Positions 49,009 to 58,000 are shown, numbered from the stretch's first letter. The stretch: 64,000 bases of DNA from Modestobacter lapidis (GCA_019779905.1 JABAKE010000007.1:62001-126000); one strand, 5' to 3'. Translations and numbers: made by a program. Notes: a model not told the origin generated them from the letters alone.

Positions 49009-51732
49009 CTAGATCACGACCCCGCTGCAGCCCGCGCTGCAGTCCATCGCCCAGAATCCCGCCCGCAGCGAGGCGTACTTCGCCGTCCGGACGAGCCGCT
49101 CGCCGCGCGGCCCGGCCTTCGTCGGGGTGCCGGCCTCGGCGCCCCCGCCCGCCCCGGCGTCCGGTCCGCTGCCCGGCGCAGGGAGGCTCGGGGCCGGCGT
49201 GCTCGGCGCCGGGGTGCCGGGCGCCGGGGTGCCCGCTCCGGCCACGTAGGTCAACCCGCCGGCCAGCACCGAGGACTGCTGCCCGCTGGCGGAGAACAGG
49301 GTGACGTCGTAGGTGCCCGCCGCCCGGGCGGGTGCCCGGAAGGTCAGCGAGGTCGCCGACCAGCGCACCACGGTCGCCATGGCGCTCGGGCCCACCAGGA
49401 CCCGCGCCCCGGAGGTGATGCCCGACCCGGTGATCGTCACCTCGGTGCCGCCCGCGGTGCCCACCGTGGACGGGGCGATCCGGGTGACCCGGAAGGCGCC
49501 GGTGCTCGGGTAGTCCCTGGAACCGCCGGTGGCCGGCGGGGTGCCGCCCGGGGTCGTGCCGGTACCCGGCGTGGTGCCGGTACCTGGGGTGGTGCCGGTA
49601 CCCGGGGTGGTGCCGGTACCCGGGCTCCCCGTGCTGGGGGGCGTGGTGCCGGTGTCCGGCGTCGGGGTCCCCGTGCCCGGGGTGGTGCCGCTGCCGGGCG
49701 TGGTACCGGGGGCCGGGCTCCCGGTGCTGGGAGGCGTGGTGCCGGTGCCCGGGGTCGTGCCGGGCGTGGTGCCGGTGCCGGGCGTCGGGGTGCCGGGCGT
49801 CGGGGTGCCGGGCGTCGGGGTGCCGGTACCCGGGGTTCCCGTGCTGGGGGGCGTGGTGCCGGTGCCCGGCGTCGGGCTGCCGGGCGTCGGGCTGCCGGGC
49901 GTCGGGCTGCCGGGCGTCGGGCTGCCGGGCGTCGGGGTGCCCGGCGTGGTGCCGGTGCCCGGCGTCGCTCCGGGGCCGGGGGTGGCTGCTGCCGTGCCGA
50001 CCAGCAGCGGAGCCGCCTGGGTGCGGCCCACGGCCTCGCCGTCGCGGTACAGCTGCACGTCCAGCACGTACCGGCCGTCCGCCAGCTCCACCGAGGGGGC
50101 CAGCTCCAGCTGGTCCACCGACGGCCGGCTGCCGAGGGCGAACGTGGCCTGTCCGGCGTCGTCCGTGGTCTGCTCGACGCCGTCCAGCGTGATCCCCGTG
50201 TCGGCCAGCGCCCACGTCTCACCGTCCTGGGCCATGCCGAGGCCGACGGTCACCGACCACTCGCCGGCGGCCGGCGGGCTGGTGACGGTGACCCGGGGGG
50301 TCAGCGTGCCCGCCGGGCCGGTCATGCCGCCGAACCGGTAGGAGGTGGTGGCGGCGATCCGCGACGGCAGGTGGGCGAGCGTGAGCCGCCCGCCGGTGAC
50401 GGACCTGCCGGCGAAGGCGGCGACCGGGTCCACGTCACCGAGCAGCGCCGCCTTGAGCTCGGCCGCGGTGGCCGAGGGCATCAGCGAGCGGTACAGCGCG
50501 ACCGCAGCGGCGACATGGGGTGCGGAGAAGGAGGTGCCGTTGATCGGCCGGTAGCCGCCGTCGTTCCACGTGGTCACGATCCAGCTGCCGGGCGCGAACA
50601 GGTCGACCGATCGGGCGCCGTACGCGGAGAAGGAGCTGACCGTGTCACCGGCCGTGCTGCTCCCCACGGTGATGACGTTGGGGTCCGTCAGGCTGGCCGG
50701 GTACACGATCGAGGTGTCCCGGTTGCCGGCATCGTTGCCGGCCGCAGCCACGACCAGGACGTTCTTGCTGGCGGCGTAGGCCACTGCGGCCTGCAGCGTG
50801 GTCAGCGGGTGGCCGGAGACCGCCCCGCCGAAGGAGGCGTTGACGACTGCCGCGCCGTGGTCCACGGCGTAGCGGATGGCCTCTGCCGCGAGGTACACGT
50901 CCAGCGTGTCGCCGCTACCGACGGCCAGGGGCATGATCGTGGCGTCCGGCGCTATCCCGGCGGAGCCGTGGCCGTTGCCCGCCGCGGCGGCGACGACGCC
51001 GGAGACGGCGGTCCCGTGGCTGCCGCCGGCGCCGTTGTCCACGTCCGCGGAGTTGGCGGCGAAGTTCCAGCCGTGGCAGTCGCCGGCCTTGCCGTTGCCG
51101 TCGGTGTCGACCGCGCCGCAGCGCTCGGCCGGGTTGGTCCACAGCGAACCGGCGAGGTCGGGGTGGTCGGAGTCGAATCCGGTGTCGATGACCGCCACGA
51201 TGACGCCCTGGCCCGTGGTGGCGGTCCAGCCGTCCGTGGCGTCGACGTCGGCGTCAGCGCGGGCGGCCTGCTGGTAGGCGTTGGAGCCGGTGTTCTCCAG
51301 GTTCCAGCCGTACTGCGCCCAGTAGGGATCGGTGACCGAGCCCGCGACGGGCACCGCGGGAGAGAAGTCCACCGTCGCCACGCCCGGCAGCGTCCGGAGC
51401 TCCTGCGGGGTCAGGCCGGCGGTGGCCACCAGCGCGGATCCGTCGTGCAGGGCCTGCGCGGAGTCGACGCCGGCGACGTCGTCCAGTGCGGTGAGGAACT
51501 CCGGCGTCACCGCGCCGTCCGCGGCGGTGAGGACGTACCGGATCAGCCCGTCCCCGGGACCGAACCCCTGGGCGACCGTCAGCGCGGGCTGGGCCAGGGC
51601 GTCGACGGCGGCGGCGCCGCCGAACCCGGTCAGGGCGGCGGCGGCGACCGCCACCACGCGGGTGCGGGTGCGGGTGCTGGTCGACCGGGCCGTGCTCGGT
51701 GGGGCGGCGCTCGGGGTGGGGATGCGTGTCAT
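49009..51732 (-). CDS. Secreted S8 subtilisin-like peptidase with Pro/Gly/Thr-repeat linker and IPT/TIG domain
   Basis: A 907-residue exported protein from ATG 51732, with AGGAGAGG five bases upstream and a signal segment (VVAVAAAALTGFGGAAAVDALA). An inhibitor-like prodomain precedes the subtilase domain with Asp in VIAVIDTGFDSDHPDL (near 180), His in GSHGTAVSGVVA (near 238) and Ser in INGTSFSAPHVAAAVAL (near 399). Residues about 580-725 are a low-complexity linker of TPGTGTTPG and SPTPG units, followed by an IPT/TIG immunoglobulin-like domain (about 735-825) and a Pro/Ala-rich tail ending with cysteines. Likely wall-associated or secreted. Confidence 0.88.
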   Translation of the reverse strand: MTRIPTPSAAPPSTARSTSTRTRTRVVAVAAAALTGFGGAAAVDALAQPALTVAQGFGPGDGLIRYVLTAADGAVTPEFLTALDDVAGVDSAQALHDGSALVATAGLTPQELRTLPGVATVDFSPAVPVAGSVTDPYWAQYGWNLENTGSNAYQQAARADADVDATDGWTATTGQGVIVAVIDTGFDSDHPDLAGSLWTNPAERCGAVDTDGNGKAGDCHGWNFAANSADVDNGAGGSHGTAVSGVVAAAAGNGHGSAGIAPDATIMPLAVGSGDTLDVYLAAEAIRYAVDHGAAVVNASFGGAVSGHPLTTLQAAVAYAASKNVLVVAAAGNDAGNRDTSIVYPASLTDPNVITVGSSTAGDTVSSFSAYGARSVDLFAPGSWIVTTWNDGGYRPINGTSFSAPHVAAAVALYRSLMPSATAAELKAALLGDVDPVAAFAGRSVTGGRLTLAHLPSRIAATTSYRFGGMTGPAGTLTPRVTVTSPPAAGEWSVTVGLGMAQDGETWALADTGITLDGVEQTTDDAGQATFALGSRPSVDQLELAPSVELADGRYVLDVQLYRDGEAVGRTQAAPLLVGTAAATPGPGATPGTGTTPGTPTPGSPTPGSPTPGSPTPGSPTPGTGTTPPSTGTPGTGTPTPGTPTPGTPTPGTGTTPGTTPGTGTTPPSTGSPAPGTTPGSGTTPGTGTPTPDTGTTPPSTGSPGTGTTPGTGTTPGTGTTPGTGTTPGGTPPATGGSRDYPSTGAFRVTRIAPSTVGTAGGTEVTITGSGITSGARVLVGPSAMATVVRWSATSLTFRAPARAAGTYDVTLFSASGQQSSVLAGGLTYVAGAGTPAPGTPAPSTPAPSLPAPGSGPDAGAGGGAEAGTPTKAGPRGERLVRTAKYASLRAGFWAMDCSAGCSGVVI
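49555..49990 (-). repeat. Minisatellite encoding the protease linker
   Basis: Dense tandem repetition of 9-12 base units such as CCCGGGGTGGTGCCGGTA and GTCGGGCTGCCGGGC (the latter four times in a row near 49870-49935). All are multiples of 3, so length changes keep the frame. Expected to vary between strains. Confidence 0.8.
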
Positions 51733-52106
51733 CGGGCCCTCTCCTGGCGCGTGCCGGACGGCACGCCACTGAGGAGCCAACGGCGGCAGCGGGTGTTACC
51801 GGGAGGGGGTGCACCGCTGGAGTCGCCCAGAGTGGTGACGCACCGAGGCCGGATCGCAACTCTCCGTGCGGCCTGGGCTGCTGCCGCTCAGCCTCGCATC
51901 TCGCCCAGGAAGCCGGTCATCTCCGACCGGAGCCGCTCCGCCATCCGGAAGAGCCCGGTGATGTCGGAGTCGCCCCGCACCACGCTCGCCGAGCCGTGGC
52001 GGACAGTGCGCCCCACCGGGGTGGATCGGCAGGGGGCGGCCCGGGTGGACCCGGCTCCCGCGGGTGAGACGACGGCCCCGGCCGGTCCGTCCCTAGACTC
52101 CGCGCC
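51733..52106. other. Intergenic region with possible gene remnant
   Basis: 374-base spacer between the divergent protease and dcd genes. On the minus strand, frame 51888-51990 reads VVRGDSDITGLFRMAERLRSEMTGFLGEMRG then stop, which looks like the last 30 residues of a methyl-accepting chemotaxis protein; no upstream part is recognisable. Otherwise no gene. Confidence 0.35.
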
Positions 52107-52700
52107 ATGCTGCTGTCCGACCGTGACATCCGCGCCGCCCTGGCGGCCGGCCGGCTGGGCATCGCGCCCTACGACGCCGGGATGGTCCAGCCCTCGAGCA
52201 TCGACGTGCGCCTGGACCGGTTCTTCCGGGTGTTCAACAACGCCCGGTACACCCACATCGACCCGGCGCTGCAGCAGGACGACCTGACCACCCTGGTCGA
52301 GCCGGCGGGCGAGGAGCCGTTCGTCCTGCACCCCGGCGAGTTCGTGCTCGGGTCCACCCTCGAGGTCGTCTCCGTCCCCGATGACCTCGCCGCCCGGCTG
52401 GAGGGCAAGTCGTCGCTGGGCCGGCTGGGTCTGCTGACGCACTCCACGGCGGGGTTCGTGGATCCCGGGTTCTCCGGCCACATCACCCTGGAGCTCTCGA
52501 ACGTGGCCAACCTGCCGATCACGTTGTGGCCGGGCATGAAGATCGGGCAGCTGTGCCTGTTCCAGCTGAGCTCGCCGGCCGAGCACCCCTACGGCTCGGC
52601 GGTGTACGGCTCGCGGTACCAGGACCAGCGCGGGCCGACGCCGTCCCGGTCGTTCCGGAACTTCAGCCGGGCCGACACCCGCCGGCTCGACCCGGCCTGA
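52107..52700 (+). CDS. dcd: dCTP deaminase
   Basis: A 197-residue enzyme. Landmarks: [36 protein letters not shown], the nucleotide-binding [27 protein letters not shown] with the catalytic glutamate following in [10 protein letters not shown], and [20 protein letters not shown] at the C terminus. Length and motifs fit actinobacterial Dcd; mycobacterial homologues are bifunctional dCTP deaminase/dUTPases producing dUMP for thymidylate synthesis, and this one is probably the same. Single gene. Confidence 0.93.
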   Translation: MLLSDRDIRAALAAGRLGIAPYDAGMVQPSSIDVRLDRFFRVFNNARYTHIDPALQQDDLTTLVEPAGEEPFVLHPGEFVLGSTLEVVSVPDDLAARLEGKSSLGRLGLLTHSTAGFVDPGFSGHITLELSNVANLPITLWPGMKIGQLCLFQLSSPAEHPYGSAVYGSRYQDQRGPTPSRSFRNFSRADTRRLDPA

Positions 52701-52776
52701 CCGTCGTCCCCCGCTCGGCAGGGTGAGATCGATCATGGGCCGGGTGACGAGCGGGGCGGCGGGGTAGGGGCCGCCC

Positions 52777-53553
52777 ATGGACCTCCGGGACAGCCCTGAC
52801 GCCGCGGTGCTGCGGCCCCCTCCCGCCGCACCCGACAGCGTCGGCTCCTTCGAGTGCGCGGAGGAGTCCGCGCACTACGCCTTCTCCGTGCAGCTCCTGC
52901 TCACCCAGTACGCATCCCTCGTGCCCTGGCGGCAGGAGGGGGTCGCCGAGCTCGGCAGCGGCGATGCCCGGGCCATCGGCCAGGTGGTGCGCACCCAACC
53001 CGGGCTGCGGGTGCACGGCACCGACATCAGCGCCACGTCGGTGCAGCGGGCCCGCGAGTCCATCGCCGAGCTCGGTGTGGCCGACCGCTACACCGTCGAG
53101 CTGGGCGACTTCTTCGAGTGGGCCGACTCCCCGGCGGGGCAGCGGATCGCCACGGCGATCGCCAACCCGCCCTACCTCCCCGCCCCCGACGGCGACCTCC
53201 TGATGCCCGAGCTGTGGGGCGGCGAGCACGGCAACGACCTGGTGCTGCGGCTGCTGAAGGCCGGCTTCGAGCACGTCCTCGTGGCCCTGCCCAGCTACTC
53301 CGATCCGGCTGAGACGCTCAGCACCGCGGCCCATCTGGGCTACCGGGTGGCGAATTTCCTGGCCATGGGCCTGGAGTTCGGCCGCTACAGCCGTGAGCCG
53401 AAGGTGCTCCGGCACATCCAGCAACTGGTCGCCGAAGGACGCGGCTGGGCCGGCGATGACGAGTACGTCGTCGCCGTCGCCCTGCTCACCCGGTCACCCG
53501 AGGTCCGGGACCGGTCCGACCAGGTGCGCCGCGCCCTGCAGCTGCCGGGCTGA
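52777..53553 (+). CDS. N5-glutamine methyltransferase-like protein (HemK/PrmC fold)
   Basis: A 258-residue methyltransferase. GVAELGSGDARAIGQVV replaces the canonical glycine-rich loop (the usual DxGxGxG reads ELGSGDA), GTDISATSVQRARE follows, and the catalytic NPPY is in IANPPYLPAP near residue 130, the signature of enzymes that methylate amide or amino nitrogen. It could modify a release factor, ribosomal protein or nucleic acid. It follows dcd by 76 bases. Confidence 0.78.
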   Translation: MDLRDSPDAAVLRPPPAAPDSVGSFECAEESAHYAFSVQLLLTQYASLVPWRQEGVAELGSGDARAIGQVVRTQPGLRVHGTDISATSVQRARESIAELGVADRYTVELGDFFEWADSPAGQRIATAIANPPYLPAPDGDLLMPELWGGEHGNDLVLRLLKAGFEHVLVALPSYSDPAETLSTAAHLGYRVANFLAMGLEFGRYSREPKVLRHIQQLVAEGRGWAGDDEYVVAVALLTRSPEVRDRSDQVRRALQLPG

Positions 53554-53581
53554 CCGTCCGGGGCCGGCCACCGCGGTGGGG

Positions 53582-54916
53582 TCAGGCGCCCGGCTCCCGG
53601 TGGGCGTGCGACACGGTCACCGGGAGCTCGGCGCCGGCCACCTCGACGTCCGGACCCTGGGCTCCGGCGGCGTCGGTGCGGGATCCCGCGGGGCCGGCGG
53701 CACCGGGCAGCTCGTCGTCGACGTACCGCTCCCGGCAGACGGCCCAGCCGCTGACCAGCAGCAGCGCCACGGCCACGTAGACCAGCACGAACATGCCGGT
53801 GTAGCCGCCCGTGACCCCCCGCAGCACCCCGACCAGCAGCGGTCCGACCCCGGCCAGGACGTATCCCCAGCTCTGGGTCACCGTCGACAGCGCCGCCGTC
53901 GACTCCGGCGTCCTGGCCCGCAGGCCCATCAGGGTCAGCACCATCGCGAACGTACCCATGCCCAGGGCGAGCAGGCTCATCCACAGCCAGGTCGCGGTCA
54001 GCGGCGACACCAGCAGACCGGTCCAGCCGGCGAGGTAGCAGCCGAGGAAGAGCAGCAGTAGCGGCCGCTGCAGGCGCTGCCGGACCGTCAGGGACGGGAC
54101 GACAGCGTTCACCGGGATGACGACCACCGCGTTGAGGCCGAGCAGGAGGCCGGCGGTGGCCGCCGCCATGCCCTGGTCGCGGAGGTACTGCGCGGTCCAG
54201 CCGATGATCACGTAGGCCTGCATCGCCTGCAGCCCGAACATCACCCCCATCGCCCAGGTCAGCCGGCTGCGGGCGAGGGCACGCATCCGCACCGAGCGGT
54301 GCGCGCCGCGCGAGCTGCCCGGCCGGGCCGGCACGGCGAGCCACGGCACCGCGGCCACCAGCGCGAGCGCCGCCCAGATGCCCAGGGCCCAGCGCCAGCC
54401 GTCGGTGCCGATGCCGGCCGCGATGCCCGCCGTGGCGCCGGAGGCCAGGGCGCCGCCGATGGCCATCGAGGTGCCGTAGGCGCCGACGAGCAGGCCGGTC
54501 CGCTCGGGGAAGTACCGCTTGACCAGGCCCGGGAGCAGCACGTTGCCCAGGGCACCGCCGGCCATCGCCGCGACCGTGCCCAGCACGAACAGCGCGAACG
54601 AGCCGGCCACCGCCCGCCCCACCAGCCCGAGGGCCATGGCCAGCATCGCGGCGGCGAGCACGTGGCCGTCGCGGAAGCGGGCGGCCAGCGGCGGCCCGGC
54701 CAGACCCAGGAGGGCGAAGCACAGGACGGGCAGCGTCGTGATGACCCCGGCCGCGGCGGAGGACACGCCGAGTCCGTGCTCGATCTCGGCGAGCACCGGA
54801 CCGACCGAGTTGACCGCCGTGCGCAGGTTCAGCCCGGTGAGCACGATCGCCGCACCGACGAGCAGCAGGCCCCGCCGGCCCGGGGCGGACGGCGGCGCGG
54901 GGGTGGTGCGGGTCAC
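53582..54916 (-). CDS. CynX/NimT-type MFS transporter
   Basis: A 444-residue protein with twelve predicted helices starting GLLLVGAAIVLTGLNLRTAVNSVGPVLAEIEHGLGVSSAAAGVITTLPVLCFALLG. The L-N-L-R-T/P-A-V-x-S-V-G/P-P motif after helix 1 is the mark of the CynX/NimT (cyanate/nitroimidazole) family of the major facilitators. Substrate here is unknown. The last 45 residues are a hydrophilic tail (ELPGAAGPAGSRTDAAG). GTG start 54916. Upstream on the same strand is the DUF-type membrane protein gene. Confidence 0.87.
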   Translation of the reverse strand: MTRTTPAPPSAPGRRGLLLVGAAIVLTGLNLRTAVNSVGPVLAEIEHGLGVSSAAAGVITTLPVLCFALLGLAGPPLAARFRDGHVLAAAMLAMALGLVGRAVAGSFALFVLGTVAAMAGGALGNVLLPGLVKRYFPERTGLLVGAYGTSMAIGGALASGATAGIAAGIGTDGWRWALGIWAALALVAAVPWLAVPARPGSSRGAHRSVRMRALARSRLTWAMGVMFGLQAMQAYVIIGWTAQYLRDQGMAAATAGLLLGLNAVVVIPVNAVVPSLTVRQRLQRPLLLLFLGCYLAGWTGLLVSPLTATWLWMSLLALGMGTFAMVLTLMGLRARTPESTAALSTVTQSWGYVLAGVGPLLVGVLRGVTGGYTGMFVLVYVAVALLLVSGWAVCRERYVDDELPGAAGPAGSRTDAAGAQGPDVEVAGAELPVTVSHAHREPGA

Positions 54917-54960
54917 GACCGGTCATCGTCCTCCGACGACCGGGCCGCAGCGCCCCGGGG

Positions 54961-55521
54961 TCAGCGCGTGCCGCTGACGGTGACCTGCACCTCCGCGACC
55001 GGCCGGCTGGTGCCGTCGGCGGCGACCTGCCGCAGGACCAGCCGGTGCGGACCGTCGCCGGCCGGGGTGGCCACCGTCAGGGTGGGGCTCAGGCACTGCT
55101 GCAGCTCCAGCTGCGGGCCGGCCGCCGACTCGGTGTAGGAGACGGTGCTGCCGGCGTTCCCGCGCACCGGTACGCCGTCCAGGGTGACCACGTAGAGCAC
55201 GCCGTCGGGGCCGGTGAGCCGGAACCGGAGCGGCTGCCCGGCCGTGACCGCGCTGGTCTCCACGCCGATGGCCGGGGTGCGGCAGTCGGCGGCCAGGGGC
55301 ACCGGCTCGGCACCGCGACCACCGATCGCCGCCAGCACGGCCATGACCACCACCGCGACCGCCAGCCAGGTCCAGTGCCGGCTGCGGTGCACCGGGGGAC
55401 GGTCGTCGGCGAGCGCCCGCTCGTCGTTGACGTCACGGGCGTAGTGCATCCGGGTGCGGCGGTTGCCGGCAGCCAGCTCGGCGTCCGCCCGGCCCCGGGC
55501 GCCGCCGAAGACGAAACTCAC
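54961..55521 (-). CDS. Hypothetical single-pass membrane protein
   Basis: A 186-residue protein from GTG 55521. A basic cytoplasmic start (about residues 1-45), one membrane helix (WTWLAVAVVVMAVLAAIGG near 50-68), then an extracytoplasmic beta-rich domain (LRFRLTGPDGVLYVVTLDGVPV, PAGDGPHRLVLRQVAADGTSRPVAEVQVTVSG) with two cysteines (near 80 and 142) that may form a disulphide. Not assigned to a named family. It lies 44 bases upstream of the MFS gene on the same strand. Confidence 0.7.
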   Translation of the reverse strand: MSFVFGGARGRADAELAAGNRRTRMHYARDVNDERALADDRPPVHRSRHWTWLAVAVVVMAVLAAIGGRGAEPVPLAADCRTPAIGVETSAVTAGQPLRFRLTGPDGVLYVVTLDGVPVRGNAGSTVSYTESAAGPQLELQQCLSPTLTVATPAGDGPHRLVLRQVAADGTSRPVAEVQVTVSGTR

Positions 55522-55553
55522 GCCGCCCAGTGTCCCTGGTGACGCGCTGGAGC

Positions 55554-55714
55554 GGCCCCCGTGCAGGGTCCCGCGCCGAGCTTGCGAGGGGTGGGGGGCG
55601 CGGGCGGCCCCCGTGCAGGGTCCCGCGCCGAGCGTGGTGACGTGCTGGAGCGGCCCCGCTGCAGGGGCCCGCCGCGAGCTCGCGAGCGGTGGGGGGCAGC
55701 GGGGTCCTTCTTCA
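55554..55714 (-). repeat. Palindromic stop-codon elements, three tandem copies after Fe-S reductase gene
   Basis: Copies start (plus-strand coordinates) at 55554, 55606 and 55652. The copy next to the gene (55652-55714) is complete: minus strand TGA-AGAAGGACCCCGCTGC, core CCACCGCTCGCGAGCTCGCGG, arm GCAGCGGGGCC. The other two share GGCCCCCGTGCAGGGTCCCG. The flank GGTGACG(C/T)GCTGGAGCGG occurs before the first and third copies, so a unit of about 98 bp was duplicated. Confidence 0.85.
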
Positions 55715-58000
55715 GTGTTGCGTGGCGGCCGAGCCGGTGCCGGCGTCGTCCCCCGGGACCGTGCCGACGTCCGGGCCGGAGCCGGTGCCGGGCGTGCCGG
55801 CCGGCGCGAGCGAGCGCAGCAGGATCTGGCTGACGTCGAGGACCTCCACGTGCTCCTTGGCCTCGCCGTTCTGCTTCTTGCTGGTCAGCGCGTCGCTCAG
55901 CATGGTGATGCAGAACGGGCACGCGGTGGAGATGACGTCGGGATCGAGCTCGAGCGCCTCCTCGGTGCGCTCGACGTTGATCCGCTTGCCGATCTTCTCC
56001 TCCATCCACATGCGCGCGCCGCCGGCGCCGCAGCAGAAGCCGCGGTCCTTGCAGCGGTGCATCTCCTGCGTGCGCAGGCCCTGCACGGAGTCGAGGATCT
56101 CCCGGGGCGGGGTGTAGACCTTGTTGTGCCGGCCCAGGAAGCACGGGTCGTGGTAGGTGACCTTGCGATCGATCGGCGTGACCGGGGTGAGCCGCCCCTC
56201 CTCCACGAGCTTCCCCAGCAGCTGGGTGTGGTGGACGACCTCGTAGTCGCCCCCCAGCTGGGGGTACTCCCGGCCGAGGGAGTTGAAGCAGTGCGGGCAG
56301 GTGGCGACGATCTTCCGGCGTCCGGCCGGGCGCTCCTCGAAGACGGTGTTCAGCGTCTCGACGTTCTCCTGGGCCAGCTGCTGGAACAGGAACTCGTTGC
56401 CCATCCGGCGGGCCGGGTCGCCCGAGCAGGTCTCACCGGACCCGAGGACGGCGAACTCCACGCCGGCGGTGTGCAGCAGCTCGGCGACGGCCTTGGTGAC
56501 CTTCTTCGCCCGGTCGTCGATGGCGCCCGCGCAGCCGACCCAGAACAGGTACTCGACGTCGTCGTCGATGGCGCCGTCGACCTGGCGCACCTCGAAGTCG
56601 AGGTCCTTCATCCACTCCTCGCGGACGTTGCCGCCCACGCCCCACGGGTTCCCGCGGTTCTCCAGGTTGCGCATCATCACGCCGGCCTCGGAGGGGAAGC
56701 TCGACTCGATCAGCACCTGGTAGCGGCGCATGTCCATGATGTGGTCGACGTGCTCGATGTCGACCGGGCACTGCTCGACGCAGGCCCCGCAGCTGGTGCA
56801 GCTCCACAGCACGTCGGGGTCGATGACCCCGCCCTCTTCCAGCGTGCCGACCAGGGGCCGGTGGGCCTGGGCGTCGTTGGTGCCCTCGATCCGGCCGTAG
56901 CCGCCGGCCCACACCTGCTCGTCGCTGGGCTCCAGCGTCGTGTAGTCGGCGAAGTCCGGTGCCTCGTCGGAGGCCTTGGTCGCGCCGGTGAGGTAGGGGG
57001 CCTTGGCGTAGAGGTGGTCCCGCAGGTCCATGACCACCATCTTCGGTGACAGCGGCTTGCCGGTGTTCCAGGCCGGGCACTGGCTCTGGCACCGCCCGCA
57101 CTCGGTGCAGGTGGTGAAGTCCAGCATCCCCTTCCAGGTGAAGTCCTCGATCTTGCCGCGGCCGAAGACGTCGTCCTCACCGGGGTCCTCGAAGTCGATC
57201 GGCTTGCCGGCCGAGGTCATCGCCGGCAGCGGGCCGAGGGCCTGGCCGCCGTCGTCCTCGCGCTTGAAGTAGATGTTGAAGAAGGCGCTGAACCGGTGCC
57301 AGGCGACGCCCATGTTGAGGATCCGGGAGATCACCATGAGCCAGACCAGCGAGACGACGATCTTGACGAAGGCGATGACGCTGACCAGGTCGGGGCTGGC
57401 CGGCAGCAGGTTCGCCAGCGCCCCGGAGACCGGGTGCGACCAGCCGGGGGCGTCGTCCAGCCCGGCGGCGATCTTCGCGGCCCGGATGCCCAGGATGCAC
57501 AGGCCGATGACCAGGACGACGGCCTCGACGAAGTAGCCGCGGCCCTCGTTCGTCCCGGCGAAGCGGCTGGCGCGGCCCTTGCGGCGTGGGTGGTCGAGCT
57601 GTCGCCGGACGATCAGGTAGCCGATGCCGAGCACGGTGCCGGTGCCGATCACGTCGACGAAGAGGTTCCACAGGCTCCAGGTACCGATCAGCGGCAGGTG
57701 GAACGCCGGATCGAACACCTCGCCGAAGGCCTCGACCAGGGTGAGGAACAGCCCGTAGAAGCCGAGGAAGACGAACCAGTGGGCGACGCCGATGGTCGAC
57801 CACTTGAGCATCCGGGTGTGCCCGAGCGATTCGATGGCCAGCGTCTTCAACCGGGGTCCGACCGGACCGGAGCGGCTGCCGTCGGGCTGGCCGGTCCGGA
57901 TGATCGCGAGCATCGAGCGCACGGCCTTCACGGCGTACACCACCGCCACGACGAGCAACACCACGGCGAGCGTGCCGAGGACGATCTGCAACGGGCCCAT
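55712..58000 (-). CDS. Membrane-bound heterodisulfide-reductase-type Fe-S oxidoreductase (Rv0338c-like)
   Basis: A 762-residue protein. Residues 1-250 contain about six membrane helices with histidines that could bind haem, then two 4Fe-4S motifs, CTECGRCQSQCP near 296 and CTSCGACVEQCP near 400, and two CCG domains, including GCAGAIDDRAKKVTK and FCCGAGGARMWMEEKIG near 665. This is the architecture of the mycobacterial Rv0338c iron-sulphur reductase, thought to move electrons between the quinone pool and a dithiol or acyl-CoA partner (for example electron-transfer flavoprotein). Acidic alanine-rich tail. Single gene, with repeat elements at its end. Confidence 0.87.
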   Translation of the reverse strand: MGPLQIVLGTLAVVLLVVAVVYAVKAVRSMLAIIRTGQPDGSRSGPVGPRLKTLAIESLGHTRMLKWSTIGVAHWFVFLGFYGLFLTLVEAFGEVFDPAFHLPLIGTWSLWNLFVDVIGTGTVLGIGYLIVRRQLDHPRRKGRASRFAGTNEGRGYFVEAVVLVIGLCILGIRAAKIAAGLDDAPGWSHPVSGALANLLPASPDLVSVIAFVKIVVSLVWLMVISRILNMGVAWHRFSAFFNIYFKREDDGGQALGPLPAMTSAGKPIDFEDPGEDDVFGRGKIEDFTWKGMLDFTTCTECGRCQSQCPAWNTGKPLSPKMVVMDLRDHLYAKAPYLTGATKASDEAPDFADYTTLEPSDEQVWAGGYGRIEGTNDAQAHRPLVGTLEEGGVIDPDVLWSCTSCGACVEQCPVDIEHVDHIMDMRRYQVLIESSFPSEAGVMMRNLENRGNPWGVGGNVREEWMKDLDFEVRQVDGAIDDDVEYLFWVGCAGAIDDRAKKVTKAVAELLHTAGVEFAVLGSGETCSGDPARRMGNEFLFQQLAQENVETLNTVFEERPAGRRKIVATCPHCFNSLGREYPQLGGDYEVVHHTQLLGKLVEEGRLTPVTPIDRKVTYHDPCFLGRHNKVYTPPREILDSVQGLRTQEMHRCKDRGFCCGAGGARMWMEEKIGKRINVERTEEALELDPDVISTACPFCITMLSDALTSKKQNGEAKEHVEVLDVSQILLRSLAPAGTPGTGSGPDVGTVPGDDAGTGSAATQH

